Source: JAWXCM01 sp034408745
Lineage (GTDB): Bacteria > Acidobacteriota > Terriglobia > Bryobacterales > Bryobacteraceae
Direction: 5' to 3'
Assembly (NCBI GenBank): GCA_034408745.1
Contig: JAWXCM010000320.1
Coordinates: 1-64,000 of the forward strand
DNA: 64,000 nucleotides
Shown here: piece after piece, positions 25,799 to 34,889 of the stretch
Position numbering within the stretch: position 1 is the stretch's first letter
Layout of the letters: every line of letters starts with the position of its first letter
Notes under the pieces: generated by a model
Databases searched by the model: none
What the model was told of the DNA's origin: nothing
What the model saw: the letters and a program-made list of their open reading frames with translations, nothing else
Program-made: the position numbers and the translations under genes

Positions 25799-26702
25799 GC
25801 TTACACTCCGGCAGAACGTCCTTCAGCCAGTCGCAGAACCAGTTTCGATAGTCGTCCAGCAACGCCTTTTGGGACGCGCTGGCGGGAGAAGAGTTTGGCC
25901 CGAGCGTCATGCCTCGGAGACAGGCGGCCTCGCGAACGCCTACCGGGGTGGGGAAACGGTCCAGCCACGCGATGAACTCCGTCAGCCTCGTCTGCAGCTT
26001 CGCCGCTACCTCGGTATTGCCGCCTCGAATCGCTGTGTCGAGCGCCACTATAAGTTCTGGCACGGCGCAGGCACACCCGGAAATGACTCCGTCGATTCCC
26101 TCGCTGACCGCTGGCGTAAACAGCCCATCGTTGCCCAGCGTCAGCGTGAACTCCGATTCCCGTCGCGCTGCCACCAGGGCGGAAAAATCATCCCAGGAGC
26201 CAGCAGAGTCCTTAATTCCCTGCACCACACCCTCGCGCAACAATTGCAGCGAGACGTCCACCGGGATCCCGTTTCCGAATTGCGGCAGATTGTAAAGCAA
26301 GGTCGGAATCGGAATATCGGCTTCGTCCCGGAATCGATAATAGAACGCGAGTATGTCGGCGGGACTGTAGCGGAAGAAATACGGCGGGGCCAGCAAAACA
26401 CCGGCAGCTCCGGATGCTTCGGCTGCCCCGGCCAGTTCCACAGCGCCATCCAGATTTGAGTGCGAGACGTTGACAATCATGGGCACTCGGCTTCGTTTCG
26501 GCGCCAGACCCATCACCCGCATCCGCTCAGAATTGGAGTAGTGGACGAACTCGCCCGTTGCCCCGAGCAGCGCAATTCCCGCCACTTTTCGCTCGCTCAG
26601 GAAGTCGATAAGCTCCCACATCACGCCCAGGTTGATGTCCTGGAGACCAAGACGGCGGGGAGTGATGGCCGCTGCGTAAACACCTTTAGGGAGGCTTGTC
26701 AT
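25791..26702 (-). CDS. Dihydrodipicolinate synthase family aldolase
   Basis: 303 residues, TIM-barrel class I aldolase. The Schiff-base Lys164 is in GIKDSAGSW, the general acid/base Tyr137 in LLYNLPQ, and the substrate carboxylate loop is LLGATGEFVHYS. The GATGEF loop and the genes around it argue for a catabolic keto-acid sugar aldolase rather than lysine-biosynthetic DapA. It is divergent from a Gfo/Idh oxidoreductase and co-transcribed with a secreted hydrolase, forming a probable small carbohydrate-catabolism locus. Confidence 0.82.
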   Translation of the reverse strand: MTSLPKGVYAAAITPRRLGLQDINLGVMWELIDFLSERKVAGIALLGATGEFVHYSNSERMRVMGLAPKRSRVPMIVNVSHSNLDGAVELAGAAEASGAAGVLLAPPYFFRYSPADILAFYYRFRDEADIPIPTLLYNLPQFGNGIPVDVSLQLLREGVVQGIKDSAGSWDDFSALVAARRESEFTLTLGNDGLFTPAVSEGIDGVISGCACAVPELIVALDTAIRGGNTEVAAKLQTRLTEFIAWLDRFPTPVGVREAACLRGMTLGPNSSPASASQKALLDDYRNWFCDWLKDVLPECKLA

Positions 26703-26755
26703 AAACTTACCCGCACGTCACCTGTTATACAATGGCCGTGCCAAAGGAGCCGAAT

Positions 26756-28051
26756 ATGAGCACGGTAATGTCCCACAGCAACGCTGTCAGTGTGTCTCGA
26801 AGGTCGTTTCTGAACAAGGCCCGGATTGCGGGCGCGGCTGCGTCCGCGTTCACGATTATCCGCCCGGAACTCGTTCGCGGAGCGGGTAAGGAAATGGTAA
26901 AAGTCGGTCTCGTCGGTTGTGGCGGGCGCGGAACCCAGGCGATCGTCGATCACCTGCTGGCTACTGAAAATACGCAAATCGTCGGCATGGCCGACATCTT
27001 CGAGGATGCTTTGGAGGGCTCGCTCCGGAAACTGCGCGCGAATCCCAGACTGCGGGACAAACAGGAACGCCTGAAAATCGAACCCGACAAGCGCTTTGTT
27101 GGCTTCGACGCCTTCCAGAAGCTGCTGAAGAGCGACATCGACGTCGTCATGCTCGCAACGCCCCCCGGATATCGGCCGGAGCATTTCGAAGCCGCCATCA
27201 ATGCCAAAAAGCACGTCTTCTGCGAAAAGCCGTTCGGCACCGACCCCACCGGCGTACGCCGCTTCATGGCCGCCGCGAAGAAATCCGAAGAGATGAAGCT
27301 GACCGTCGTCTCCGGCGCCCAGCGTCGATTTCAGAAAACCTACGTCGAGGCCGTCGACCGCATGAAGAGCGGCGACATGGGCGAGATCCTGGCTACCTAC
27401 GCTTACTGGGTCGGCAGTCCGGTCATCCAACAGCGCGACGGCCGCAAGCCCAACTGGGGCGACATGGAATGGCAGCATCGGAACTGGTATTCCTACGTGT
27501 GGATTTGCGGCGATCAGATCGTGGAACAGCACCTGCATAACCTCGACGTCGTCAACTGGATCATGGGTACCCACCCGGTGAAAGTGGTGGCCACCGGCGG
27601 AACCACGTGGCGCCCGAAGAACGAAACGTATGGCAACATCTACGACCACATCTCAGCCGACTTCGAATACGCCAACGGCGTTCGCCTGTCCAGTTACTGC
27701 CGGCAGTTCCCGCGAGGTTCGGCCCAGAACATCAGTGAGCGCGTCGTTCTGTCGAAGGGCAAGTTCAGCAGCACGGAACTGCCGCGCACCGAAGTGAATC
27801 CGTATGAGGCCGAGCACACCGCACTGATGAAGAGTATCCGCCAGGAAGGCCCGTACATCAACCACGCCATGCCTGTGGCAGAGAGCACGCTCACCTGCAT
27901 CATGGCTCGCGAGTCCGCTTACTCCGGTCTGGCGATCACCTGGGATCAGATCATGGCTTCCAAACAGGATCTGCAGCCGAAGGCCTTCGGCTACAACGAG
28001 AAGATGGAAATTCCGCCGCTGCCCGTGCCCGGCGAATACAGGTTCATCTAG
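26756..28051 (+). CDS. Tat-exported Gfo/Idh/MocA family oxidoreductase
   Basis: 431 residues from ATG at 26756, chosen because AAAGGAG lies 8 bases upstream (an ATG-less extension reaches 26732). A twin-arginine signal is present (SRRSFLNKARIAGAAASAF). The Rossmann NAD(P) loop is GLVGCGGRGTQA, followed by the family hallmark CEKPFGTD and the catalytic-region motif EQHLHNLDVVNW. These enzymes oxidise sugars or glycosidases-by-redox steps with tightly bound NAD; the exported form is frequent in Acidobacteriota and Planctomycetota. Divergent from the aldolase gene. Confidence 0.87.
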   Translation: MSTVMSHSNAVSVSRRSFLNKARIAGAAASAFTIIRPELVRGAGKEMVKVGLVGCGGRGTQAIVDHLLATENTQIVGMADIFEDALEGSLRKLRANPRLRDKQERLKIEPDKRFVGFDAFQKLLKSDIDVVMLATPPGYRPEHFEAAINAKKHVFCEKPFGTDPTGVRRFMAAAKKSEEMKLTVVSGAQRRFQKTYVEAVDRMKSGDMGEILATYAYWVGSPVIQQRDGRKPNWGDMEWQHRNWYSYVWICGDQIVEQHLHNLDVVNWIMGTHPVKVVATGGTTWRPKNETYGNIYDHISADFEYANGVRLSSYCRQFPRGSAQNISERVVLSKGKFSSTELPRTEVNPYEAEHTALMKSIRQEGPYINHAMPVAESTLTCIMARESAYSGLAITWDQIMASKQDLQPKAFGYNEKMEIPPLPVPGEYRFI

Positions 28052-28059
28052 AGCTGTAG

Positions 28060-28455
28060 CTAACGAGATTCCGGCGGAAATGGGATCTCCGACGTAGTGG
28101 TCTCCTGAATCGCGCGCCCGGAAGCGCGAGAGACCAGACGTCGGGGATCCAGCAGGTGCTGCGGCCGGAACAGCCGTAAGGACCACCGGTAACCAGGCTC
28201 AAACTCGACACCCAGGAAATACCCGATTTCACGAAACACACAATAACGAACGCGACCCTGTAGCTCTCCCTTGGGAAAGCTAATCTTTAGAATGGTTTGC
28301 AGAGGAACAGGCGAGTCCACCTGAATACAGGCGCCGGAGATGGAGATATCCTCCAGATTCGCCACAGTTCGGCGGGTCCGGCCACCCTTGTCCTTCCATT
28401 GCACATCGACAAGGTCCGCGCAAAGTAGCCGGGTTTCGGCCCTGCGGTTATACAT
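28060..28455 (-). CDS. PilZ domain protein, probable c-di-GMP receptor
   Basis: 131 residues. The two PilZ c-di-GMP motifs are visible: an Arg-rich N-terminus (YNRRAETRLL) in place of RxxxR, and DISISGACI matching (D/N)xSxxG. The rest is a beta-barrel-like stretch ending GYFLGVEFEPG. Single-domain PilZ proteins relay c-di-GMP levels to motility or polysaccharide machinery; the partner is unknown. AAAGGTG upstream of the ATG is the ribosome site, and a promoter is proposed at 28539-28567. Confidence 0.85.
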   Translation of the reverse strand: MYNRRAETRLLCADLVDVQWKDKGGRTRRTVANLEDISISGACIQVDSPVPLQTILKISFPKGELQGRVRYCVFREIGYFLGVEFEPGYRWSLRLFRPQHLLDPRRLVSRASGRAIQETTTSEIPFPPESR

Positions 28456-28538
28456 ACACCTTTCTTATCGGACGCGGCGCCAACCTGTGTTAGCTATTTC
28501 CTGGTACGTAAAATAACTTACTACTATCCACGGAGGGA

Positions 28539-28567
28539 CATATACCGTAAACGCGATAATAACGCAA
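28539..28567 (-). promoter_or_regulatory. Candidate sigma-70-type promoter of the PilZ gene
   Basis: On the minus strand TTGCGT (28567-28562), a 17-base spacer and TATATG (28544-28539). The transcript would have a leader of about 75 bases before the ATG at 28455. The surrounding intergenic DNA is AT-richer than its neighbours. Confidence 0.45.
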
Positions 28568-28572
28568 CACCG

Positions 28573-29295
28573 TTAGCTACCGAGCTCTCCTGTTAGTACG
28601 ACGTTTACTTCTACCCGAATGTTGCCTGCCTCGACGGGAGTTGGCATAGAATCTGCCGCCTGAGCCTTCATCATCATCACGCCGCGCTCGGCAAACTGCC
28701 GACCCTCTCCCTGGGTGTTCTCTTCAATACGCAGGATCCGGACAATCTTCATGCCCGCTCCGGAAGCCATTGCGTCGGCGTTGGCCCGGGCCTGACGAGT
28801 CGCCTCGGTCAGCGCCACCGCCCGCAGCGCCTGCTCATTGCGAAGGCTGAACTCGATCCCTCGAATCGCATTGGCCCCAACCCGCGACGCCGCGTCGATA
28901 ATCTTGCCCGACGCATCCACATCCGGACTGGTCACCCGTACATTATTCGTCGCCGTGTAGCCGGTGATGGTGGGAGTGCCGCCCTCTTTCGGATACCGGT
29001 AGTTCGGCGAGATCCCGTAACTGACCGTCTGGATCTCTCCCTTCGCTCCCAGCACCTTCTTCAACTCCGTCACCACAGCAGTGAACTGGCGCGCATTGTC
29101 CGCACCGGCCTGCTGCGCCGTCGCCGCCTGCGTCACTACGCCAATATCGATTCGAACCTGATCCGGTTTGGCCGTCGCGGTGGCCGACCCCTGCGCCCGG
29201 ACCGTGGGCTGGCGCCAGAAATTCGCGTCGGACGGAGGGGTCTGGGCGCCGAGAGTCAGCGCAGCCAGAAGCATTGTGGACCACAGATACCGCAT
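28573..29295 (-). CDS. SIMPL/DUF541 family periplasmic protein
   Basis: 240 residues with a cleavable signal peptide (MRYLWSTMLLAALTLGAQ). The SIMPL domain fills the rest: VRAQGSATATAKPDQVRIDIGV, the NYRYPKEG segment and the repeated ANADAMASGAGMKIVRILRI. Members include the E. coli stress protein YggE and BP26; they form periplasmic ring assemblies of unclear role linked to oxidative stress. It lies 4 bases after the MBL-fold gene on the same strand. Confidence 0.85.
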   Translation of the reverse strand: MRYLWSTMLLAALTLGAQTPPSDANFWRQPTVRAQGSATATAKPDQVRIDIGVVTQAATAQQAGADNARQFTAVVTELKKVLGAKGEIQTVSYGISPNYRYPKEGGTPTITGYTATNNVRVTSPDVDASGKIIDAASRVGANAIRGIEFSLRNEQALRAVALTEATRQARANADAMASGAGMKIVRILRIEENTQGEGRQFAERGVMMMKAQAADSMPTPVEAGNIRVEVNVVLTGELGS

Positions 29296-29299
29296 CCTT

Positions 29300-30253
29300 C
29301 TACCCTAACTTGAATTCTTCCCCGATGTCGCGAAGCACAATCCGCCCCGCGTCTGACCCCGCGGCAGCCTCCAGGCGCTCCATGGGCTCCAGAAGCGGTT
29401 CCCGGCTGAGCAGGAAGGTCTGATGGTGCACCGGAAGAATCCGGTCTGCCCGAGCCTCATTGGTCATCCGCCACGCCTGTTCCGGCGTGCAGTGGAACCG
29501 GGTCCACGGGTTGTACGCGCCCACCGGCATGATCGCCAGGTCGGCACCCCCAACCAGTCCGAACCGGTCCGTGTCGGCAGTATCGCCCCCGAACACGAGC
29601 CGGTACCTTCCGGCCTCAATCAGATATCCGTTGTAGCCGCGATACGTGTCGGTGCGAAAGCGTGCGCCCCAGTGATTCACTTCCAGACCCCGTACGGTCA
29701 CCGGCCCTACGCGAATCCGGTCCCCCCACCCAAGCTCGTGAACCGCGGCGAACTGACCGACGTGCAGCAGGTCGCTGGTGTGGCGCGCGGTCACAACCCA
29801 CGTAGCCGCGTTCTCCAGCGAACGCAGAGACGGGATGTCGAAGTGGTCCATGTGGGCGTGCGAAAGCAGGATCAGGTCGATGTGCGGCAGCGCGTCGAAC
29901 CCCAGCGCAGGCGCCGTCAGCCGCTTCACACCCAGAGTCAGCGGTCCGAAGTGGATCCCCGCCCGCACGCTGAACATCGGGTCCGTCAGAATGTGGAACC
30001 CGTCGACCCGCAGCAGCACGGTGCTGTGCCCCAGCCACGCCGCGTGCAGTCCCGTGTCGCCCCACTTCGCTACCTCCGGCACGTACCGCGACGGATGCAC
30101 AGGTCGCTTCAGCTCACTTTGATACTGACGCCACAACCTGGGACCCGAATGGTACAGCAACGCCCCAGCGCCAGCCAGCCCGACACCACCCGTCGACAAC
30201 AGCGTGCGCCTGCCGAGCCGGCGCTTTTCGGGAGGAAGGTCGTGGTGATTCAC
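29300..30253 (-). CDS. Metallo-beta-lactamase-fold hydrolase, NAPE-PLD/UlaG-like
   Basis: 317 residues. A Tat-like or anchored N-terminus (RRTLLSTGGVGLAGAGALL) precedes the fold. Metal motif LLSHAHMDHFDIP (HxHxDH), further His in EVNHWGAR, Asp in FGGDTADTD and His in LPVHHQTF complete a two-metal site. The segment LHAAWLGHSTVLL and the layout resemble N-acylphosphatidylethanolamine phospholipase D and UlaG lactonases. It overlaps the molybdopterin oxidoreductase upstream by ATGA and is followed by the SIMPL gene: a three-gene operon. Confidence 0.85.
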   Translation of the reverse strand: MNHHDLPPEKRRLGRRTLLSTGGVGLAGAGALLYHSGPRLWRQYQSELKRPVHPSRYVPEVAKWGDTGLHAAWLGHSTVLLRVDGFHILTDPMFSVRAGIHFGPLTLGVKRLTAPALGFDALPHIDLILLSHAHMDHFDIPSLRSLENAATWVVTARHTSDLLHVGQFAAVHELGWGDRIRVGPVTVRGLEVNHWGARFRTDTYRGYNGYLIEAGRYRLVFGGDTADTDRFGLVGGADLAIMPVGAYNPWTRFHCTPEQAWRMTNEARADRILPVHHQTFLLSREPLLEPMERLEAAAGSDAGRIVLRDIGEEFKLG

Positions 30254-30909
30254 CAGCCATACCTCTCTTCCGTCCAGGGATCGCCGTGCATGTGATACCC
30301 GTTCCGTTCCCAGAATCCGGCCTTATCCTGAGGCAGGAACTCGAGCCGCGAAAGCCACTTGGCGCTTTTCCACGCATACAGCCGCGGCACAATCAGCCGC
30401 GCCGGACCGCCGTGGTTGGCGGGAATCGGCAAGCCATCATGCGTGAATGCAATCAGTGCATCGTCGGCGAGAAACTCGTCGACGGGCAGATTCGTGGTCC
30501 AGCCGGAATCGAGACCGTGGGCCAGCACGAACTTCGCCTCCGGCCGGAGCCCTCCGGCAAGCCGGACCAGTTCCCGTGTGCCGACGCCCTCCCACAGGTT
30601 GCCCAGGCGCGACCATCGTGTCACGCAGTGGAAATCGGCAAACACACGAACCCGGGGCAGTGCCAGAGCCTGCGCCAGATCGAGACTCAGCGGAGCATTC
30701 ACCATTCCGTCGACGCGCAGCTTCCAGGTCTCCGGATCGAAGGCCGGCGTGCCCGATGCATCCAGCACAGGCCACTTTTTCGTCCGCGACTGGCCGGGCG
30801 GAATGCGGTTGGCACGGCGCGTGTCCGGGCTGACCACCACATCGGTTCCCAGACCTTCGGGCACCGGAATCGCGTCATCCTGCAGCTTCGGGTCGCGGTC
30901 GAAGAACAC
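30250..30909 (-). CDS. Sulfite-oxidase-like molybdopterin oxidoreductase (YedY/MsrP-like catalytic domain)
   Basis: 219 residues from a GTG. The molybdenum ligand Cys95 lies in ADFHCVTRWSRLGN, with downstream VLAHGLDSGWTTNLP, HGGPARLIVPRLYAWKSAKW and the C-terminal ERNGYHMHGDPW, all typical of the SUOX fold. No Tat signal is visible, unlike MsrP, so it may be cytoplasmic or start further upstream. Members reduce oxidised methionine or oxidise sulfite. It is the first gene of the unit with the MBL-fold and SIMPL genes. Confidence 0.83.
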   Translation of the reverse strand: MFFDRDPKLQDDAIPVPEGLGTDVVVSPDTRRANRIPPGQSRTKKWPVLDASGTPAFDPETWKLRVDGMVNAPLSLDLAQALALPRVRVFADFHCVTRWSRLGNLWEGVGTRELVRLAGGLRPEAKFVLAHGLDSGWTTNLPVDEFLADDALIAFTHDGLPIPANHGGPARLIVPRLYAWKSAKWLSRLEFLPQDKAGFWERNGYHMHGDPWTEERYGW

Positions 30910-30981
30910 GCTGTCATTCTCGCACGGCCCCCGTTACAATTCGCCGAATTTGCAGACCGCCGAGTGAGTCATAATGGGGGC

Positions 30982-31563
30982 GTGGCGAACCGCATAAAAG
31001 AACTCGAGCTGCGCCTGGAACATACCGAACAGCAGTTGCGGTTGTTTCAAAAGATCAGCCGGTTCATGGTACGGGAACTCAGTCTGCAGGAAGTGCTGCA
31101 AGGCACTGTTTCGCTCGTGGTCGAGTTCATGCACTGTGATTCCTGTCTGGTTTATCTGCTGGACGGGGACCGGCTCGTCCTGTGCGCCTCCGACGACCCC
31201 ACCACAGGGTCCATTGGGAAGGTATCGCTCAAGCTCGACGAAGGCCTCACCGGCTGGGTCGCCCGCGAACGCCGGCTGCTGGCGATTTCCCGCGAGGCCT
31301 ACAACGATCCCCGCTTCAAGTACTTCAAGGACCTTCCGCAGGATACTTATGAAGCCTTCCTTTCCGTCCCGGTCCTGGCACGAAACCGGGTGGTAGGTGT
31401 GATCAACGTCCAGCACCGCGCGCCTCACACGCACAACGGCGGGGAACTCGAGATGCTTACCACGGTCGGCGAGCAGGTCGGCTGCCTGCTCATGCTGGCC
31501 CGCCTGGCAGCCAGTTCGCTGGATTTGACGCATCATGCCGAGTTGGTCTTAGCTTCGAAATGA
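30982..31563 (+). CDS. GAF domain protein
   Basis: 193 residues from GTG 30982 with a GGGGG run just upstream; the open frame before it is antisense to the oxidoreductase. An N-terminal coiled coil (IKELELRLEHTEQQLRLFQK) leads into a GAF domain (about 30-175) with CDSCLVYLLD, EGLTGWVARER, FLSVPVLARNRVVGVINVQH. There is no output domain, so it may sense a small ligand and act through protein contact. It overlaps the next gene by ATGA. Confidence 0.83.
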   Translation: MANRIKELELRLEHTEQQLRLFQKISRFMVRELSLQEVLQGTVSLVVEFMHCDSCLVYLLDGDRLVLCASDDPTTGSIGKVSLKLDEGLTGWVARERRLLAISREAYNDPRFKYFKDLPQDTYEAFLSVPVLARNRVVGVINVQHRAPHTHNGGELEMLTTVGEQVGCLLMLARLAASSLDLTHHAELVLASK

Positions 31564-32657
31564 AACTGGCGGCCTCGCTGCTTCTGCTTCTGGCCCCGGC
31601 GTTGCTGGTTGCCGAGCCACGGTGGGAGATGCAGTACTTCTACGACGAAGCCAAATCGTCGCTCACCCTGACTGACATCGCGTTCCCTTCCCCCAGCCGC
31701 GGCCTTGCGTCCGGCTGGATCACCGAAGGCAACAGAGTGAAGCCCGTCGTTCTGGTGACCTCCGACGCCGGAGTTCGGTGGACCCGGGTGCCGGTCTCCG
31801 AGGCCGGGCAGTCCCTCTACTGCCTCGACGAGACGGCCTGCTGGATGGTGACTGAAAAGGGCGTATGGTTCAGCGACGAAACCGGCAGGACGTGGCGCCG
31901 CATCCGAAAAACAAACGGCATCTCCGGCGTTCATTTCATCACCCGCGACCACGGCTGGATCTTCGGCCATCAGAAGCAGATGCTGGAAACCACCGACGCC
32001 GGGAAAACCTGGAAGCAGGTGCCCGAAGCCACCGCCGTCAAGACCGCTGTCGAGCGCACCGGCTTCTACGCAATGTCGTTCATCAATGAGAAGTCGGGCA
32101 TTCTGACCGGGCGATCCGAACCCGCCGCTCCACGCAGCCGTTTCCCGATATGGGCAGACGCCGACCCTGAGCTAAACCGCGAACGCCCTACTTTGACCCT
32201 GCTGGTGGAAACGCGCGACGCCGGAAAGACCTGGACTGCGACGGCGGCCTCCATGTTCGGCCGCTTCTCCCGTCTTTCCAAACCGTCGCAGACCGGGGTG
32301 GCACTCGGGCTGATCGAGTTTGAACGCTATTTCACATACGCGTCCGAGGTTTACCAGTACACTTTCTCGACCGGCAAACTCGTCCGCAGCTTTCGCCAGA
32401 AGGATGTGGCCATCACGGATGTTGCTGTCGTCCCGAAGGGTGGCGGTCTGATCGGGGGATTCGAGCCTCCGGGCCGGTTGGCGCGGACACCCGTTCCGGG
32501 CAAAGTTCGACTCTGGCTGAGTACCGATTTCACGTCATGGTATGAGTTTCCTGTGGATTACAGGGCTGTGGCAAGGCGGGTGCGGCTGGCCGTAGTCGAT
32601 GACAGCCATATGTGGGCTGCCACCGACACGGGGATGATACTAAGACTCGTCCGTTAA
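31560..32657 (+). CDS. Secreted BNR/Ycf48-like beta-propeller protein
   Basis: 365 residues with a signal peptide (MKLAASLLLLLAPALLVAEP). Repeating units of about 40 residues end in Asp-box-like motifs: VTSDAGVRWTRVP, FSDETGRTWRRI, ETTDAGKTWKQVP and ETRDAGKTWTATA. This matches Ycf48/HCF136-type propellers that mediate protein assembly or binding. Catalytic residues of sialidases (RIP motif, Arg triad) are not evident. Coupled to the GAF gene through an ATGA overlap. Confidence 0.8.
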   Translation: MKLAASLLLLLAPALLVAEPRWEMQYFYDEAKSSLTLTDIAFPSPSRGLASGWITEGNRVKPVVLVTSDAGVRWTRVPVSEAGQSLYCLDETACWMVTEKGVWFSDETGRTWRRIRKTNGISGVHFITRDHGWIFGHQKQMLETTDAGKTWKQVPEATAVKTAVERTGFYAMSFINEKSGILTGRSEPAAPRSRFPIWADADPELNRERPTLTLLVETRDAGKTWTATAASMFGRFSRLSKPSQTGVALGLIEFERYFTYASEVYQYTFSTGKLVRSFRQKDVAITDVAVVPKGGGLIGGFEPPGRLARTPVPGKVRLWLSTDFTSWYEFPVDYRAVARRVRLAVVDDSHMWAATDTGMILRLVR

Positions 32658-33023
32658 CGGGCGCTGGGTCGAAACCGGAACACGGCGGTCCCGCACGACT
32701 TTGCGCTTCGGACGAAAACTAATGAAGTTACAACGACAACCATCGCACCTGCGTCGCCGCCCACCAATCATCAGGAGAAATTTACGAGACGCCGATATGT
32801 GATAGTTCTCAGGATTCCAGCTGGTGAGATTCAGCCGGTAACATCGCGGACAGCGCGAATACAAAATGTTTGGAAGATCCCAAATGACATTTCGGAACCG
32901 AGTGTCGCATTCCTTACATCGTACTTGCAGCAGCCCAAAGAACTCAGCGAACCGTTCTAAGAATGATTGCGATGCTGATTTTCTGACGTTCTTCGAACCA
33001 CAACCTGGGCACTTTACCGCCAC
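32640..33023 (-). CDS. Zinc-ribbon protein of unknown function
   Basis: 127 residues with four Cys pairs: KCPGCGSKN, RCKECDTRF, RCPRCYRLN and RCDGCRCNF. This spacing forms two zinc ribbons around a Trp-rich centre (NVIWDLPNILYS). A basic C-terminal tail follows. I do not recognise a named family; nucleic-acid or protein binding is plausible. The 3' end overlaps the convergent beta-propeller gene by 18 bases. Base composition here is less GC-rich than the neighbours. Confidence 0.65.
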   Translation of the reverse strand: MAVKCPGCGSKNVRKSASQSFLERFAEFFGLLQVRCKECDTRFRNVIWDLPNILYSRCPRCYRLNLTSWNPENYHISASRKFLLMIGGRRRRCDGCRCNFISFRPKRKVVRDRRVPVSTQRPLTDES

Positions 33024-33097
33024 ACGATTCGGCCCTCCAACTGACCGTTATCATCTCAGGTATAGCAGGTTTTTAACAAATCCGCGTCACCTAAATT

Positions 33098-33973
33098 TTA
33101 CGGTAGATCATGTACCCCGGCCAAATTAGAATTCCTGGATACATATTGCACGATGTGTCTTTGAAAGGCACCCGACAAATCATTCATCGCACTTACCGAC
33201 GATTTCACCAGAATGCCCTGCACCGACTGCACTGGCAACAGATCGCGCGTCGTTGAAGTCACAAAAATTCCGTCGGCGCGTTCCAGGTCCGCCAGCGTGA
33301 GAGTTTTCTCAACTACAACAATCGGCGGACAAGAGATTTCCGTCAGCAGCAGCTCTCTGGTAATTCCCGGCAGACACCCGCAACTCAGCGGCGGCGTGCG
33401 AACCTCATTCCCGAACACCGCAAACACGTTCGCCGAGGTGCATTCGCTCACGTATCCCGATTCGTCCAGCAGCAGCACTTCATCAAAGCCGTCCCGATGC
33501 GCCTGCTCATACCAGGTCAGATTGAAGCCCCACGACGTCACTTTGGTACCGGCGTAAACATTCTGGGCATGACGAGCCTGCTGAATCACCCCAAGGCGCA
33601 CCGAATCACCCCAGTTGGCCAGCTCCGCCGTAAACGCCACAATGTCGTATGCCCTGGCTTGCGGAACATGAAAGACGCCGCCATTATTCCGAATCACGTT
33701 CACCCGCAGGGTGCAGTTCGGGGCTCCGTTTGCTTCCACCAGCCGCAGCAGCAACTGCTCCAGTTCGTCGGCCGAGTCCGAAAATGGCACGTGCATCAGT
33801 TCCGCATCGCGCCGCATGCGCCGGTAATGACGCGGAAACTCAAACAGCACGCCACTGGAAACGCGAATCGTACTGAACACTCCCCAGCCAGTCATCAGGC
33901 CAATTTGGCCCGGACTCAGACACGGTTCCGAGCCGTCGAGGATCGTGTCGTTGTGCAGCACAAATCGATGCAT
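33098..33973 (-). CDS. Class IV aminotransferase (branched-chain aminotransferase/aminodeoxychorismate lyase family)
   Basis: 291 residues, PLP-dependent fold type IV. The PLP-binding Lys is in AGTKVTSWGFNL; the conserved Glu and cofactor-phosphate segment is LDESGYVSECTSANVFAV, followed by GCLPGITRELLL and IFVTSTTRDLLPV. Possible roles are branched-chain or D-amino-acid transamination or pabC-type lyase; the motifs alone do not separate them. It is the second gene after the HipA-like gene on the minus strand. Confidence 0.85.
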   Translation of the reverse strand: MHRFVLHNDTILDGSEPCLSPGQIGLMTGWGVFSTIRVSSGVLFEFPRHYRRMRRDAELMHVPFSDSADELEQLLLRLVEANGAPNCTLRVNVIRNNGGVFHVPQARAYDIVAFTAELANWGDSVRLGVIQQARHAQNVYAGTKVTSWGFNLTWYEQAHRDGFDEVLLLDESGYVSECTSANVFAVFGNEVRTPPLSCGCLPGITRELLLTEISCPPIVVVEKTLTLADLERADGIFVTSTTRDLLPVQSVQGILVKSSVSAMNDLSGAFQRHIVQYVSRNSNLAGVHDLP

Positions 33974-33994
33974 GTCGACTTAATTGTACGCGGA

Positions 33995-34831
33995 TCAGCG
34001 TGTCCAGGAAGGAAATGGGTTCAACGAGGCACGGCGCGCCTGATCCAGCAGGGCGGGCACCAGCGCCCGCCGGTCCATCAGACGCTCCAGCAATCGGTCC
34101 AGTGCGTCGGAGTCCCCCTCCAGCCAGTCGGGCGGAATTCTCCGCAGCGCTTCGTCGACCACATCGAGAGGGAAATTGGCGATTCGGTCCAGCGCCGGCT
34201 GGAAGTCGTCCAGCGAGCGCACGGGCCGGTACACCGACATACGAAAGTAGAGACCCGATGCCGGACTGTCGATATATTCCCAGTGGGGGCCGTTGAACCA
34301 GTAGCCGTGATCGATCATCAGCGCCACAAAACCCGTGCGCCGGTTGCGATTCGCCGGATCGGGAACGTACTCGCTCACCCTGGCGCGCAGGAAAACGGAC
34401 TGGCGCGCATCGGCGTTGGCCGCCCACTTGTCCATCAGAAGAACGGTGAGGAAGTCGTTGTTATTTTCCACCGAATCCAGCAGGGAATCGGGCAGGAAAT
34501 CGTACACCGCAACCCGATCCGGGTGTCCTGGAAACTCGGACCCGAAGTGCCATCCCAGCAGCGGAGGAATGCGCCTCGAGCCCAGCTGGATGCTGGCTTC
34601 CGGGTTTTCGTCCAGAAACTCGCGGGGAAGATTGACAATCTGCATGTCCGGGCTGGCCACACCCATATAGCGCAGGAATGTCCCGCCCAGCCATTCATTC
34701 GTTAATATCCGGCGGTGCTGGGGGTTATTACGAAATTTGACGACGTAGAACTTGCCGTCGTCCGCCTCAATCAGATGTGCCTGCGCGCCGCCGCGCATCT
34801 TGCGGATCAGGCGGCAGGCATTTACGGGCAT
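33995..34831 (-). CDS. HipA-like kinase family protein
   Basis: 278 residues. The N-terminus RKMRGGAQAHLIEADDGKFYVVKF is a HipA-type ATP-binding beta-hairpin with the lysine in VVKF, followed by ILTNEWLGGTFLRYMGV and a C-terminal helical part containing MIDHGYWFNGPHWEY, in the place of the catalytic/metal segment. It lacks the HipB antitoxin partner: the divergent neighbour is an unrelated small Ala-rich protein. This HipA-like subgroup is usually solitary; whether it phosphorylates a tRNA synthetase, as HipA does, is unknown. Confidence 0.75.
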   Translation of the reverse strand: MPVNACRLIRKMRGGAQAHLIEADDGKFYVVKFRNNPQHRRILTNEWLGGTFLRYMGVASPDMQIVNLPREFLDENPEASIQLGSRRIPPLLGWHFGSEFPGHPDRVAVYDFLPDSLLDSVENNNDFLTVLLMDKWAANADARQSVFLRARVSEYVPDPANRNRRTGFVALMIDHGYWFNGPHWEYIDSPASGLYFRMSVYRPVRSLDDFQPALDRIANFPLDVVDEALRRIPPDWLEGDSDALDRLLERLMDRRALVPALLDQARRASLNPFPSWTR

Positions 34832-34889
34832 CGATTCTCAGGTTAGCTCAACCCGCACCTGGTACAGTAGTGCTGAGGAGAAACTGGAA

